64,000 nucleotides of DNA from Candolleomyces eurysporus. Taxonomy: Eukaryota; Basidiomycota; Agaricomycetes; Agaricales; Psathyrellaceae. A model generated the notes under the pieces. The model was not told the DNA's origin and did not search any database. It saw only the letters and a program-made list of their open reading frames with translations. Below are positions 11,062 to 24,058 of this stretch, piece after piece. The stretch covers positions 62,001 through 126,000 of the forward strand of contig JANBPK010001191.1 in NCBI GenBank assembly GCA_027579435.1, read 5' to 3'. The position numbers and the translations under genes are program-made. Within the stretch, counting starts at the first letter, position 1. Every line of letters begins with the position of its first letter.

Positions 11062-12864
11062 TCAAATGCGTTCGGCCGTTTTCCCATTCACCACATAAAA
11101 TACCTGCCCCTGACTGACCTTCTCGTCCTTTCCCAGCTCAAACGCCTCAGCAGCCCCAAGTGTCCATTCTCCTCGAATCCGTCTTCTCGGCTTGAGCCGT
11201 AGAACCATCCCTATCGCGAAAGTGCCTATACCAGTTGTCCACACAATGGCAATGTAGCCAAGGTTACGCGCATTGCTAAATCTCCAGTGCTCCGCCACTG
11301 TACGGTTGTTAGAATCGCAGCTCGGGGCCACCTGGTCCTTGTTTGCATTGCGTGGACTGTACGCGTACACATTAAAGAAGGTGATGGCGGCTTTGCCTCC
11401 GTCCGCTAGAATTATTTCGAGGACTTCAGAAGGAGCAGCGGCGGGGGTTTCAAAGATTGCTTGAAGCGATGCTCCGTAACGAGCAGCGCGAGCCATACCC
11501 TCGAGTGTGGACCATGTTGCACGCCCGATGACGCTAGGGTACATCTTCGCGTCCTCCGCCTTCAAACTCCGTGCAGTGAAGTTAATCGTTTGAGCGTAGA
11601 TCAACTTTGGCAGGGTCTTCCAACTGCAAACGGTAACTTTGTTTTGAGGTCCGTCTGGTTCGAGGGTGATTAAAGCCCCGTCTGCAGTTGGCTGGACAAG
11701 GGCATACATCCCATGACGAAAATTACCAATATTTTCATCCTCGGCATTAGCGCCAGCTTCGCTATCAATGCTGCGCATTTGGGCAGGAACGGGCGCATCG
11801 TCGAATCCGACAAGGTCAGTCCCATTCATTAATGGCTCCGGGAGAGAGCGCTCAGGAAAAACGCTACGCCAAATTGCTTCGGTCTCGGTAGGGTTGCTGG
11901 AACACTGAGCAACGAACTGAACCCCTGGAACTTCCAGGAGTCCGTTTTGAAGCCCACCAAGCGCGCCGTAAGCATAGCTGTCTTTCCTGTAAGTACGTCC
12001 TGCAACTCTCGAAGTCGTATTGCCGGCAACTTGCTCTGATTTTGGGGTTAATGATTCAATACAGTAAATCCCAATTCTAGTCGAGGATCTTACCGTTATA
12101 GTTTCCGAGTTGCATCCCTACGGTGAAAGAGAGCTTGTCGACGGCTCCCTGCAGCGTTGGATCGAGATAAGGAGTGCGTTCCAGTGTTAGGTCGTTGGGA
12201 TCTGACCCGCACGGGACCCGATCTCGGAACCAAACATGTTGGTAGAACGACTCTGGAGGAGGAAAGTGGAAAGATGCAAGTCAGTCGTTTGAAAATGACC
12301 GATATTTGACAGCTTAGTACCTGGTTGAAGAATGGCGACTACAGACGCACTATGCAGAGCCAACCCGCCATATACAACGAGCCAACCTATCTGTTGACTC
12401 ATATTCGGAAATTTCGTGAAGACCGATTTCTCCTTCACGCCTTGCATCCATCGCAACTGGCCTATCGTGAAACCTTCTACGACAAGATAAGACGCGTATT
12501 GATCGCAGACGCCCTGAAGGACGTAGGTGATATGCGTAGTTGCGAGGGTAGATACGAGAGTGACAAGGACATTAGTGACTTGCGGGTACTTCTTTCCTCG
12601 TTCGGACAGGTACCATGTTATGGGCACAACGCGGGCTGAAAAGATAGCTAGGGCAATGCCCCAGCACAGCGACACCACTCCATGAAGGAGAAGGGTGCGA
12701 AGGCGGCGATCCCAGCCCATGGTAGTAGTTGGATCTAGTAAGAAGTCACCGTCAAGGTCACTTCTAGGAATGCCCAAGCCGTCTGTAGTTCGATGTCGAT
12801 GAGCAAGAGGCACCTCCTCGAAGCTGGTGGCAAATGTTTTTTTCCGTAGGACACGTTTAGTCAT
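11062..12864 (-). CDS. Unknown multi-pass membrane protein with large extracytoplasmic domain
   Basis: Three exons (12864-12321, 12252-12094, 12035-11062) splice cleanly into 558 residues. A basic cytosolic N-terminus of about 50 residues is followed by hydrophobic segments near residues 58-80, 95-115 and 155-175. A polar region of about 300 residues carries several N-x-S/T sites (NNT-like and NFT), and one more membrane helix (LGYIAIVWTTGIGTFAIGMV) precedes a short basic tail. I recognise no named domain. The plan of N-terminal helices, glycosylatable ectodomain, last helix and short tail resembles the tandem pair at 32-38 kb, although sequence identity is low. It may be a cell-surface protein; function is unknown. 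Confidence 0.75.
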
Positions 12865-13839
12865 GATGGGCGGTGGGGAAACGGGACGTACTGCGGATTT
12901 GCGATTGCCTCGAGCTCATTATATGTGCGATGGTCTCGAGGTCACTACGGTCCCGGGATTGAATGGTTTCAAAGGGGACCAAACTTGACTGCCTCGTGAT
13001 TAGCGCCCGCGGTGTGCTTTATCGATGATCGATACTTGACACGCTCGACAAGTAGCGAGAATTCAATCTGAAACCCCAAATACTGGACCTGAGCGCTGAG
13101 CGCTGAGCCAGTCTCGTTCCCATCCGTCCTCGTTAGAGTTTGAAGGATTCTGCGCTCGCGCGCTCTCGTCCTCCCTCAAACCTCCGCAGGCGCTGAATTG
13201 AAAAGTCAGACGAGATTCTGCGTCTCAAAACGGATGGGGACGAGACTAGACCTGAGCTAGCATTACGGATGAGGTTGCGATGGAACATTGACAAAGTGGT
13301 GCCGAGCGCTGGCGCTAGTGGCCTGAGTAATTCTTTTCGTAGGGTGTCGGGGGATCAATCTTCGATGAAATTGACTTCGCCAAGTTGGTCACCCTCCAGC
13401 CAGACGGATCGTGTCGGCTGACATCTTGGTTTCTCTAGACGGACTGCCATACGGCGTGATGAAACCGAAAACACAAAACGGAAAGTGGCGAAATTTGACC
13501 ATGTTATGGAAACAAAGATTCCATATCGTTATCGCTCGGCTATGAACTTGATTTAAGTTACAAGCCCATTGTTATGACCCGAGAAACCGGACACCCCGGG
13601 TTGGTAGATTCCGCGTCAAGTATGAGTGGGGGAGGTAAGGTCTCGGTTGTTGAATTGCGTCTGATTCGCATCATGTTCCTATATTATATATCATATATAT
13701 CAAAATTAGTCTACGGTCGAATGATTCAATTCGTTGTGTACGAGAAAGAATGAGTTGAGATTGCATGAAGGGCTGGGGCACCAATACTCAGGCGTACCAA
13801 TCGAGCAAAATAGCAACATTCACATCATTCGCGATCGCC
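12865..13839. other. Intergenic interval
   Basis: No supported coding region is present. An AT-rich stretch with repeated ATAT occurs near 13681-13702. The interval probably contains the promoter of the membrane-protein gene starting at 12864 and the 3' region of the ABC transporter ending at 13840. Confidence 0.4.
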
Positions 13840-16800
13840 TTATTCGTGTGAGCTGAGAGCCTGTAACTGCACATATTCATAGTAGTCTCCCCTCTTCTGA
13901 GTAAGTTGGTCATGGGTGCCGCATTCGCTTACTCGACCTTCTTTGAAGAAGTAGCTATGAGAAGCAACGCAGATAATTCAGAAACCTGCGACAAAGAAGT
14001 GGGAAGAGACGATTCGACGCACATTTTATCGGCATTTTGAATGGTAGACAGTCGATGTGCGATAGCAATCGTCGTCCGCCCTTTCGCAGCTTGATCCAGT
14101 GCAGCTTGAACGACTTTCTCAGAGTGAGAATCAAGGGCAGACGTAGCTTCGTCCAAAAGCAAGACTTTGGGGTTACGAAGAAGTGCGCGAGCAATAGCGA
14201 TGCGCTCTAAAGCCGGCTGTCAGTTGGAGTGGGACATTCAATTAGCGTCAAGACGTACGTTTTTGACCACCTGATAGTTGTGAGCCTTTGCCACCAACCT
14301 CAGTATCGAAGCCACTAGAAAAGAACAAAATGTCAAAAGGCGCACTTGTGAGGGGTCATAGAAAGAGCTTACTTGGGCAAGGACTGGATAAAGTCCAAGA
14401 TGTTGGCGTCGCGGCATGCAGCCTCGATCTCCTCTTGGGTGACCTCTGACTGGGGCTTGATGGCACCAAGAAGGACATTGAATCGAACTGTGCCGGCGTA
14501 TAAGGTAGGCTCCTGAGACACAAGGGCCAGATGCTTGCGGTAATCCTGAACGTTAAATTCCGAGATGTTCTGCCCGTCAAGCTGCCACTAGGCATCAGTA
14601 TCATTTCTCATGACAGAATAAATGACAAACATAAATGTCGCCCATGAGAGGATCATAAAAGCGTTCCAAGAGTTGAATTCTAAGGAAAAATGGATGTCAA
14701 ATGTGGTGGTCATTCTAAGCATGCAACTGAACTCACACAGTACTCTTCCCGCAACCACTTGCACCGACCAGGGCAACGTAAGTACCCGGCTGAACCTCAA
14801 GAGACAGTCCTCGAAGAACCCGGACATCGGGGCGAGTGGGATATCGGAAATGAACATTGTCCAATTGAATGTGACCCTTGACATCACCATGATCAAGCTT
14901 CTTGCCTTCTTCTGATTCGGCATCGATTTCGGGAACCGAGTCGAGAAGTCTGATAATCGCCGAACCCGCTCCTTGAGCCTTTGAGACATCGGGAACAAAA
15001 GCAAAGACCTGGCCAGCTTCAACGGCACCAAAGGTTGTGCTCTACAAATGAAGCCAGAGACGCGTTAAAACGTATAACGAGTGAAAAAAGAAAAATATGA
15101 AACATACCATGAGACCGATGAAGAACTGGAACGTCGAAGCTTCTTGACTTGCAACCATGCGAGATCCATACCAGAACACAAGGGCAATAACGAGCATGGC
15201 AATCGATTGAGATGCAGCATAGAGGGCATTGCTCCAAAGAGCGGTTTTGGTCGACTTCCTCAGCGGAAGCTCAAGACTCTTCTTATAGAGTTCCAAGCAG
15301 TCGTTTTCGCGAGTCAATGAAGCGACGGTTCGAATGGCACCGGCAGCTTCGCAGGCCAAACGAGCTGATTCTTCGTGTGCTTTCTTGTTCGCCTGATCTT
15401 TCATGACGACGACTTTCTAAATTCAAAGTCAGCCTACGAAATCCAATGTCATAGCAAATAGGACGAACCAGATGAGCGTAACCACTTGTAAGCAGAAGAG
15501 GGGCACAAGCTAATTTAAGTTTCAGTTCGACAACTCAACAACGACNAAAAAAACCAGCGATAGCATACCAATTCCGATAAGAGCAAGTTTCCAGATGAAA
15601 ACCAGACCAACGATAGATCCAGCGACAACACAAGTAATAGCTTGGACAATAGCACCAAGCGTAACACCTGCAAGACCATGCACCTTCTGAGGATTCTCGC
15701 TCAAATTTGCAGTGAGAGCACCGGTCTACCAAGCTCAATATCAATGGAAACAGTCGAAATTGAGAATATAAAATACGCACGCTATTCTCGTCTTTGTCAA
15801 AGAACGCGATATCTTGACGAAGGATGGCCTTGAAGCTCAGAGATCGGAGACGAGCAATCAAAGCAGCAGCTGCAGCGCCGAGGAAATAGTTCTGGCATCC
15901 AATCGCCAAAGAGGCGAGGATAGACATGATGAAGAACCAGAGCGCATTGCGATCACCAGCATGTCTCTTGCCAGCGTCGTCGGGAAGCGAGAACCCTTCA
16001 ATCGCCTTAGAGTAGACGATACCGAAAGATGGGAAGACAAGACCGCTCACTGGATCCCAACGGTTAATCTTCAGCAGTCAGCTAATGTGGGTACCAATGT
16101 ACGTACTGCAAGAAAAGAATCCACCGATCAGGTAAGTTTTCCAGTGATCTGGAGCCAAAAGCCCCATACGCTTGAAGAGCGTAGGAAGGCTGAGATCACG
16201 TTCCTCCTTACCCTCTGAAGCCAACCTCTTCTGTTCGATAATCTCACTCGCCAACGAGCGTCCAGTGTTCCGACGACCAAGAGGGATTTCATCACGGGCA
16301 GCGGCCGCGTAGTCTTCTTTTTCTTCAGCACCTGTGCTCTCAGTGATTTCAGAGTCGTCTTGATCCTGGTGGTCGCGGAGCTTTTGGGCTTGGACGAGAT
16401 TCGCGTATGCGNCCCCCACTAGCGAGTAGTTCGTCATGTGTTCCGCTTTCCAGGACGAGGCCATCTCCCATGACGTGGATCACGTCGGCGTCTTTGATCG
16501 TAGAAAGACGGTGGGCAATGGTGATCGTAGTGCGACCTACACGCGATGATTAGTGTCTTTGACTGCGATATGCGAAGACCTTCACCGACCTGCCGCAGCC
16601 TTATCCAGCGCATCTTGAACAACACCTTCCGACTGAGGGTCGAGCGCGCTCGTAGCCTCGTCAAGCAACAGAATTTGAGGATCGGACACGATAGCACGCG
16701 CAATAGCGATACGCTGCTTCTGACCACCCGAAAGCAAGAAACCACGTTCACCGACCATGGTATCGTATCCATTAGGCAACTTGCTGATGAATCCGTCGGC

Positions 16801-18831
16801 ATTGGCTTTAATGCACGCCTCTTTGATCAAAGTCATCTTCTCTTCATCGGAGGCGTTCTCGTACTTCGTACTGATGAGACCGTGCGCGACATTCGCCTTG
16901 ATGGTGGTAGCGAAGAGAATGGGTTCCTGGGACACGAGGCCGATCTGAGACCGAAGCCATTTGAGGTTGAGATCCTTCAAGTCAACGCCATCCAACTTGA
17001 CGGATCCGCTTGTAGGGTCGTAGAAACGTTCGACGAGCGAGATGATGGTTGATTTTCCAGACCCGGAAGCGCCTACAAGGGCTGCGGTCTTTCCTGCGCG
17101 GAAGGTGAGGTTGAGTCCTTTGACGACTTCGACGGTGGGCCGGGATGGGTAGCTGAATTTGATATCGGACAGAGAAATTTCACCAACGACGGACTCAGGC
17201 TTGAGTCCTCCAGGATCTGCAGAGTCGATGGAGGGAACGCGATCGATAGTTTCGTACAATTTGGCAGCAGCACCACAGCCCTCAGTAACAGCTAGAAGGA
17301 TTTAGTCATTGATATTAAGTGATACTCGGTGGACTGACCTTGAAGCTCTGGGGGCAGCATGGCCAGAGACAGGGAGCCAATAAGGATGGCTAGAAAGACG
17401 TTTATAATTTGACCAGCATCCGCTGCCAACGGAGCGTAAGGAGTGGTTGATACGTTGAAAAAGTAGAAGCTCACCATAGCCCTTGATGATGAGCGTAGTA
17501 CCGAAATGGAAGGCTAGAAGACATTCAGCGAAATTCCCAGAGGGGAAGGTAAAACATACCAAGGCCGTAGGAGGCATAAATAGAAAAGAAAATGAAAGCT
17601 ACTCCTCCACCTTCCCAGCTGGATGACTTCATGTCCACGCCATACGACTTCTGGATATGACCGTTAAACAGTCCCGAAAGAGTCTTCTGTGTGCCGAAGG
17701 CTTGGGCCGTTCGAATGGAAGAAATGACTTCCTCCGCCAAGTTGCCACCGTCAGCGACGTAGTCGAGGGACATCCTAGAGATCAGCAGTAAGCAGGCGTA
17801 AATGGCCACTGAGGAATGAGACCGTACTGCTTGTATTTGGAAATGAATGTGTTCATAACGCTGCCAGAGATTGCCATACAAGGAAGAAGAGAAGACATCG
17901 CCAATGCGAGCCTCCATTCACGAGCATAAGCCAGGATGAACCCGGTTGCAAAAGACGATAGATAGCTGACTGTGAGAGCAACCTTTTCTGAGGTACCTTG
18001 CTGAACCAGATCTAACCGTTCTCTAATCAGTACGTCACTCACAAGTAGGGAGGAAGGGGTTTTACGAGTATCTGTTTGGATGCGAGTTGCAACCTCCCCT
18101 GCACCGACATTGTCAAAGTAGGCTACGTCTTGACGCAGAGTGGCTTCCAGATATTTCTCTCGAACGCGTTTGGCATTGAGTTCACCAGTCACGACCCAGA
18201 TATACATGTAGGCATACGTGCAAACGAAGATACCAATACCTATTATGATAAGTAGAGTTAGACATGGTCATCTGTGAAGGTCAATGCACTTGCCAATGTA
18301 GACCAGATAACTAGCGTCCTTGGCAGCCACGCGACGGAAAGCGTCAGCAACTTCTGGAATCCGGGCCGCCGCTTCTTGATCTCCTTGTTTCGCCAGCATG
18401 AGCACCGTCGTGAACTCAATGAAATCTTTGGTCAAGTTTCCGAAGAGCACAGACAACAACGGCTGAGAGTGGAGAGTATTCAGAAAGAAGTGGTTTCGTA
18501 TCGGTGCATCATTATGGGTACACACCTGAGCCGCCCCTGCACCCGCCGCCGCAACCAAACCAACGAGCCTAATTAACATCTCCGGTTTGGTGGAGAACCT
18601 TTATAGATAGCTAAGCGCCAGACAAACGAGAAAAACGACGATAACGCACCTGAACATCTGGGAAAATGGCACTGGCGCAACTTTGGGCTTCTCGCCGTCC
18701 TTCTCTGTCTCAATCGACGTGTCATCGGGGGGCGCGAATTTCTCTTCTTCCTTGAAGTCGCCCTCCGAAGCTTTCTTCGATTTCTCCCCAACCGCAGTGA
18801 CCTTTTCGTCCACACTGCTAGGCTTCGACAT
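13840..18831 (-). CDS. ABCB-type (MDR/P-glycoprotein-like) full-length ABC transporter
   Basis: The gene runs from the ATG at 18831 to the TAA at 13840-13842 through more than fifteen exons and encodes roughly 1,330 residues. The order is a charged N-terminus, TMD1, NBD1 (Walker [10 protein letters not shown], signature LSGGQKQR, Walker [13 protein letters not shown]), a charged linker, TMD2 and NBD2 ([29 protein letters not shown]). Both ATP sites look intact. This layout fits fungal Pmd1/Ste6-type exporters, which pump hydrophobic drugs or lipopeptides out across the plasma membrane; the substrate cannot be read from sequence. One intron near 18290 uses a GC donor (G|GCAAGT). The N at 16412 must be removed to keep the frame just after the NBD1 H-loop; the N at 15546 is intronic. 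Confidence 0.93.
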
Positions 18832-20126
18832 GATTGGACGAGCTCAACCAGTCGAACGTAGAGACTGCGCAAGAGACGTAGTGGGTGAGGATCCACAGTA
18901 TGAAATGGGAAAAGCCAAGTGTTTATATATGTCCGTGCCACCGTGTCTGGAAGTCTCTATGGAGGTGGCCTGATAATAATATTGTGACTCGGAGGACACG
19001 GGGCCGATTGAATGGCAGCGGAATCGAAGTTTTCTGCCAAGCTTCCGTAATTTTCAAGCGACATTGCGATGTATAGTCGCAACCATCCTAGTCAGCCTTC
19101 CCATCGAAGCCCATAGGTACCTAGTATCGACCGTCCTGCCTGTCTGCCAGCGATTTGGTATGAGTCTTTTCCGCAATAACAGTCAGGTGCCAAGCTTCCG
19201 CAGCATCGAGATTGCCAAGCCAAGACTTACCACAGGCGTCTTTGCCCAGGAGATGTCCACCGAAAATTGAACGCCAACACGGTAAAACGGCAAAACACGG
19301 TAGAACGGTAAACGGTAATCCATTTGGCATGGAATATGGGCTGATGTCGCAGAGAGAGCTTGCTCCCAGGAGCAGAATTCAGGAAGTGTCGGAAGTGCCT
19401 TTGAAAAGTGCAGGTGGGCGAAAGTCACTCATCGCTCACCAAGTTGGAACGTGGGTGCCAAGATCAGCGCGGCATCCGCAGTCGATGACGACAGTAGGGT
19501 TAGGGGCAGCCGATTGACGCTTAATGGGCGCCTGAAGGTTATCTACAGCCCACCATCGCGCGTCCTCGGAGTGACGGTCTCCAGACGTTACCTTGTAGCT
19601 ATATTCCATTCAACCACCATTCCAGTCCTTGGTTATCTATAGATTATGCGAATGAAAGGACTGAGATGATTACCAGAAGTGAATCACTGGGTCAGTGGCC
19701 AGTGTCCTGCATTCAACCTGTCATTCCTTATTCAGACAGAACATAGAACTTCGAAAGTCCGCCGTGCTCGTTCTTTCTGCCTCGATGTTCTTCCCTTTCT
19801 CCGACGACCTCAACAAGATCAGGACCTGAAGTACCGCTAACGTCGAACGTCCCTTCCCCTCCGCAGCAGGACACCTGGACGGAGACATGCTCAAGCATCT
19901 TCGCTAGTGGAAACGTTGTCGCAGGTGTCCCAAGTATGATCTCAAGGAGTCAGACAGGTAAGCAGCCCCGAGAAATCAAATCAAAATCCGGGTTTCATTA
20001 CTCAGGGAAAATGTATTATGTAGCTGAGGTATGACCGAAACGAAATAGGTTTTCAGCATCGTCTAACAATATCGTTTGTTTGAGCACGCTCAGAAGGATG
20101 GAATGCAAATGCGAGACGAACCCTTA
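18832..20126. other. Intergenic interval
   Basis: The first part should hold the promoter of the ABC transporter. Short open frames of 60-100 codons exist on both strands but show no recognisable domain. A short motif of tandem ACGG(T/C)AAA-like units lies near 19278-19315. Nothing else is supported. Confidence 0.35.
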
Positions 20127-21734
20127 TTATGAATTGGCCGCGGTCTTGTGAAGGTGCTCGAGGAAAGAATCGTCCTTTCTATCGCCAGTCGCCCATTTAT
20201 AGCCAGGAGGCCAACTGGCGATTCCAATATGCTTCGCTTCCTCCAAAGTGATACGGGCCGGAAGTAGCTCTGGAGCGGGCCACTGATACTGAGCACTGCG
20301 TGGCGGGAGAAGGAGTCGGGACAGCTGGGGCCACGAATCAGAGCGGAAGAGCTCGTAGGGGAAGGGGAATTGTGACGGAACACGCAAGGTAATAACCTCG
20401 GCTTCCGGGCAAATTCGAAAGAGGTATTGAGTAGAGTTGTCCGGGCTGCGTCGGCGCATGAATTCGAGCAGATGAGCCAACCGGACTTCGGGATTGAGCG
20501 ATACCGTCAGCTCCTTCGCTTGCCGAGTCCTTTCTACGAGCCGTCGGAAGGTAGGATCCGGCTCATTCATAGAGTTTATCGCAACGTCGAGCAGATGCAA
20601 TGATCGCAGGGAAGGGAAGGAGTTGTCGGAGAGTTCAATGTCCACTACCGGCCAGGTATCCATGAGGCCGAACCAACTGCATTGGATTGTCAACGTTTCG
20701 AGTTTTGGCGCAACGACTCGATGGACAAGGAAATTAAGTGGGGACATGTCGAGGGATTTGCCAAACCGAAAATGCTTCAATTCCTTCGCTTCTACCTCGC
20801 CTGCAGGGATCGACGCATTTTCTTCCACTGATCGACCCCATAGAGAAACTGTTTCGAGTGACGGTAGCCGTATAATATCGATGAAACTGGAGAACGACAG
20901 CGGTGGGATGTCATCATCGGTCTCCGGGCCATGTTCGAAAACCAAATGAACGAGATTTTCGAGGCGTGGTTGGAATCCAGCGAGCAGTGCGCTTTGATTC
21001 AGGCGGAGGTATTGCAACGGGGGACGTTGTCCCGAGAACATCTGGTTATTCCAATTAGCAGGGCCCCAGTTCGGGAGCTCTCCAAACCGCTTGTGATAAC
21101 TGCTGGTACGGATATCGAGATACTCCAACTTTGGGACAGATTTGGTGTGGAGTGGAGACCGCAAGTTTTGCTCAAGTGGTCCAAGGCTGCCGTCGGAAAC
21201 TACGACAAAGCGTCGCCAACGGAAGCTCTGATCCAGCGCAGTGTGGAGAATTTGTTTGGCCTGGCTGTGGTTGTTGCTCGCAGACGTGGGGTGCTGCATG
21301 CCGCGAAACTCTAAGAAGAGTTCCAGAGCACGGCCACCTGACCTCTCCAGATACGTCAGCAACCGTTCGTGCTCGAACAGAAGATTTTTCCGGGTCGATT
21401 GGAGGCAGCGGAAGACCGTCCACAAGGAAGAGATCGATAACGCGATTCTCCTCCAATTTTCGCAAACCCCAGCTACTGCAACCTCAACGGGTATTCGAGG
21501 ACGAGTGTAACCATCTTCGTAGGCACTGGCGTGTGCCAACTCGAAGATCATGGTCAGGATCTCCGGGGATGCGATGAATGGAGGTGTGGTCTTGTTGTGG
21601 AGGATAGCAAGTTTTAGGCGAACGTCGACTAATTCCAGCTCCAAACTCTTGATTTCCGCTTGAAGAATCTGCTCCCTCCCCGCCAGCTGGCAGTAAGTTT
21701 CTCTCTCGACCTGGCTGAGCTTGTGGAGAGCCAT
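20127..21734 (-). CDS. F-box-like protein with N-terminal coiled coil
   Basis: This intronless gene encodes 535 residues from the ATG at 21734. Residues 1-45 form a short coiled coil (AEIKSLELELVDVRLKL). An F-box-like motif follows (PEILTMIFELA, then VCENWRRIALSISSLW). The remainder has irregular leucine-rich spacing, as in the large basidiomycete family of F-box proteins. F-box proteins normally recruit substrates to Skp1-Cullin1 ubiquitin ligases, with the C-terminal part binding the target; no target can be inferred. Length and layout are typical of the family. Confidence 0.82.
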   Translation of the reverse strand: MALHKLSQVERETYCQLAGREQILQAEIKSLELELVDVRLKLAILHNKTTPPFIASPEILTMIFELAHASAYEDGYTRPRIPVEVAVAGVCENWRRIALSISSLWTVFRCLQSTRKNLLFEHERLLTYLERSGGRALELFLEFRGMQHPTSASNNHSQAKQILHTALDQSFRWRRFVVVSDGSLGPLEQNLRSPLHTKSVPKLEYLDIRTSSYHKRFGELPNWGPANWNNQMFSGQRPPLQYLRLNQSALLAGFQPRLENLVHLVFEHGPETDDDIPPLSFSSFIDIIRLPSLETVSLWGRSVEENASIPAGEVEAKELKHFRFGKSLDMSPLNFLVHRVVAPKLETLTIQCSWFGLMDTWPVVDIELSDNSFPSLRSLHLLDVAINSMNEPDPTFRRLVERTRQAKELTVSLNPEVRLAHLLEFMRRRSPDNSTQYLFRICPEAEVITLRVPSQFPFPYELFRSDSWPQLSRLLLPPRSAQYQWPAPELLPARITLEEAKHIGIASWPPGYKWATGDRKDDSFLEHLHKTAANS

Positions 21735-22634
21735 CTACTGATACAGTCCTGAACGCTGAAGTTCTCCGTGAGTACCCAAGATCAAAAGGAGAGAAGGGGT
21801 ACTCAAAATGCAACCAGATACTAGCGCTGAGGTGCAAAGATGAATGAGGCAACGTGGATGACCGTAGCGTAGTGAAATCGTATACGTGCTCGATGCAAAT
21901 CCAGGCAAATCATTCCTGGTCGGGGATAAATGTCTTCAAACTCAGCGTCGCCGGTGAGTCAAAGCGTCGGCTGAGATTGATTCAATCACCGGCACGGTCG
22001 GTTGGATTTGGGAAGCGCTCGCACGGCGGCTCGGTAACAATTTCCTTTGTCTTCCATTTCCATCCTTTCTCTCAATCCCGTCCTCCCATTCCCTCTCCAC
22101 TTCTCCTCCGCATACCGACTCAAAGGGAAAATGAGGCGCAACCAATGCTACTACTGCAGGGCCACCCTCAATTTTTTATTTGATTAGGGAAATTATGCAC
22201 AAAGGACTAGGCGAACGAACGAAATTACGAGAAATATACGGCTATCTAATATGTTACAAACAGGAATTATCAGTCGTCACAATTCGAATGGTGAGTATGT
22301 TGTTTCTATATGTAATGGGATGGAGGTTGTTGCATGTCAAGAAGAGAAAGGATGGAAGAAAGAAAGGAAGACTTGGGGAAAAGGGATGCCGTCATACGCG
22401 CATAGGGTACTAACAAAGGCTATCAAAGGGATGTCATGTCGTTATCGTGATCGTCAATACTCCACACCCTTCTGAGGAGGATGCGGCTTCAATAATTGAG
22501 AAAGGGCGAAATGGGAACCTGGTTTGGTTGGTTGGTTTTGGTGGAGAGGAAGGGGTAAAGCAGAGATGGGCAGAAACCAATTTGGCCGAACGACCGATGG
22601 TGGAAGGACCTGGATTGCGGCTAGAAGGAGCCCG
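21735..22634. other. Intergenic interval between F-box and HMG genes
   Basis: The two genes lie on the same strand, so this contains the F-box gene promoter and the HMG gene 3' region. There is no supported gene. The section at 22180-22560 is purine-rich on the plus strand. Confidence 0.35.
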
Positions 22635-24058
22635 TTACTGGGGCAGCTCTGTGCCCGGCCCGCTCGTACTCGCTGAATCCGAGTCTTCAGGGAAGTTCAA
22701 CCAGTCGCCAAAGTTGATGTCGAGCTCGGGTGGGATGGGGGCCGACTGAGCATTGAAGAGGTCGTCCAAGGTACCAAAGAGTTGGCCATAGGACGTCTCG
22801 TATCCAAAACGCGGCTCAATGCTGAGAGGCGACAATCGCCCGCCGGGAGAGGAAGCGGAGGCGGATGAAGAAGCTTCCGCGAGTGGAGAGCAAGGGTCGT
22901 TGGAGAGCACATCCGCGGCCATGTGGGAGGACCATGAGGCCCAGAGCACGTTTGGATCGATTCTTGTCGATGGAAAGACGTCGTCGTGAACGAAGAGTGG
23001 AATGTACATGTTATCGGGATCGACACCCTGCCCGGTTAACTATCCATCCTTGGTGAGCATACTGTTTCCTGATCATAGAGAAACAGAGACTTACCGGTTT
23101 AATGGTAACAGGTGGCAACGGCAGTGGCAACTTCAAAGTCGGAATGTCCTCAGTCTCAACCCATTCATCCTCACCATCACTCGGCTCCTCGTCGTTGGAG
23201 GAGGCAGGAGATTGAGGGACAGAAGGAGTGGGCGAAGGCGAACGTTCAGCGGGAGATGGCTCAGGAGAGACGTATCGAGGAATTTCAGCGCGTGGCCGAA
23301 GGTTGCGTGCAGGCGGTGCCGCCACAATAGGTGTGGCAGACCTATCACTGTACGACTCCTNCCCCCTCGCTCTCACTGTCAGTGAAGTCCGCACGGACCT
23401 GTCGAACCTTTCGCCTCATAGCGGCCTGCGTCATACGGGTCTTGGGCTTGGGCTTTGCGGGAGCACCCTTCTTGCCGTTGGGGGCGTATCGATAGTCGGG
23501 ATAGAGCAGATGATGTTCCTCCTTCTCTCGCTTGGCCTGTTCCTGGAAGGGCTTTTGCTGCTCCGGCGTCATCGACTTCCATTCCTTCGCTGCCTGCTTG
23601 CTGACCTCGTTCTGGTTGGTCTTGGTCCCATCAGCCGATGGGAGTGGCGCGTGTTGCAAGTTATAGTAGGATCGAAAGATGATGAAGGCGTTGCGAGGGC
23701 GAGGGATGCGATTTCCAGGTCGGTTGTAGGGCTTTGCCTGTGCACGAGTGGTACCAGCCATATTGGTTTGGGAGAAAGATTGAGTGGGTGCGAAAGAAGA
23801 AGAACTGGTAGATGAAGGGGCGGAGATGGCTGAATTAGAACGAGGGCGGACGTGGTCAGTATTGCCGTTCGAGGCAACAGCGACTATTTCTGGGACTGGA
23901 TCGGCCTCTGAATCGGATGAAGGGTCAAGATGTGATGTTGTCGAGGGAGGCGGGATATCGCGGGGAGTGAGGCGCGAAGAGTCGCCGCGTGTCAAGAAAA
24001 GGTCTTGGAGCGTTGCACGTCCGAGCGGGACCTCCCACCCCTCGTCTGTCAAGGTCAT
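22635..24058 (-). CDS. HMG-box transcription factor (MATA_HMG type)
   Basis: Two exons (24058-23095 and 23039-22635) encode 455 residues once the N at 23361 is dropped; exon 1 then measures exactly 321 codons. The HMG box lies at residues 118-192 and shows the hallmarks IPRPRNAFIIFRS, NEVSKQAAKEW and a closing YPDYRY. It is flanked by basic Lys/Pro-rich sequence and long Ser/Pro/acid-rich regions. The C-terminal part is acidic and rich in Ser and Pro, resembling an activation region. Basidiomycete proteins with this box are DNA-binding regulators, several acting in pheromone response or fruiting, but the target pathway here is not known. With the N kept, both flanking frames break. Confidence 0.88.

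Noticed and set aside
19840..19970. Cys/Arg-rich stretch (RCRRCPKYDLKES) as a zinc cluster
   Set aside because: Only two close cysteines; the six-cysteine pattern of fungal Zn2Cys6 factors is not present.
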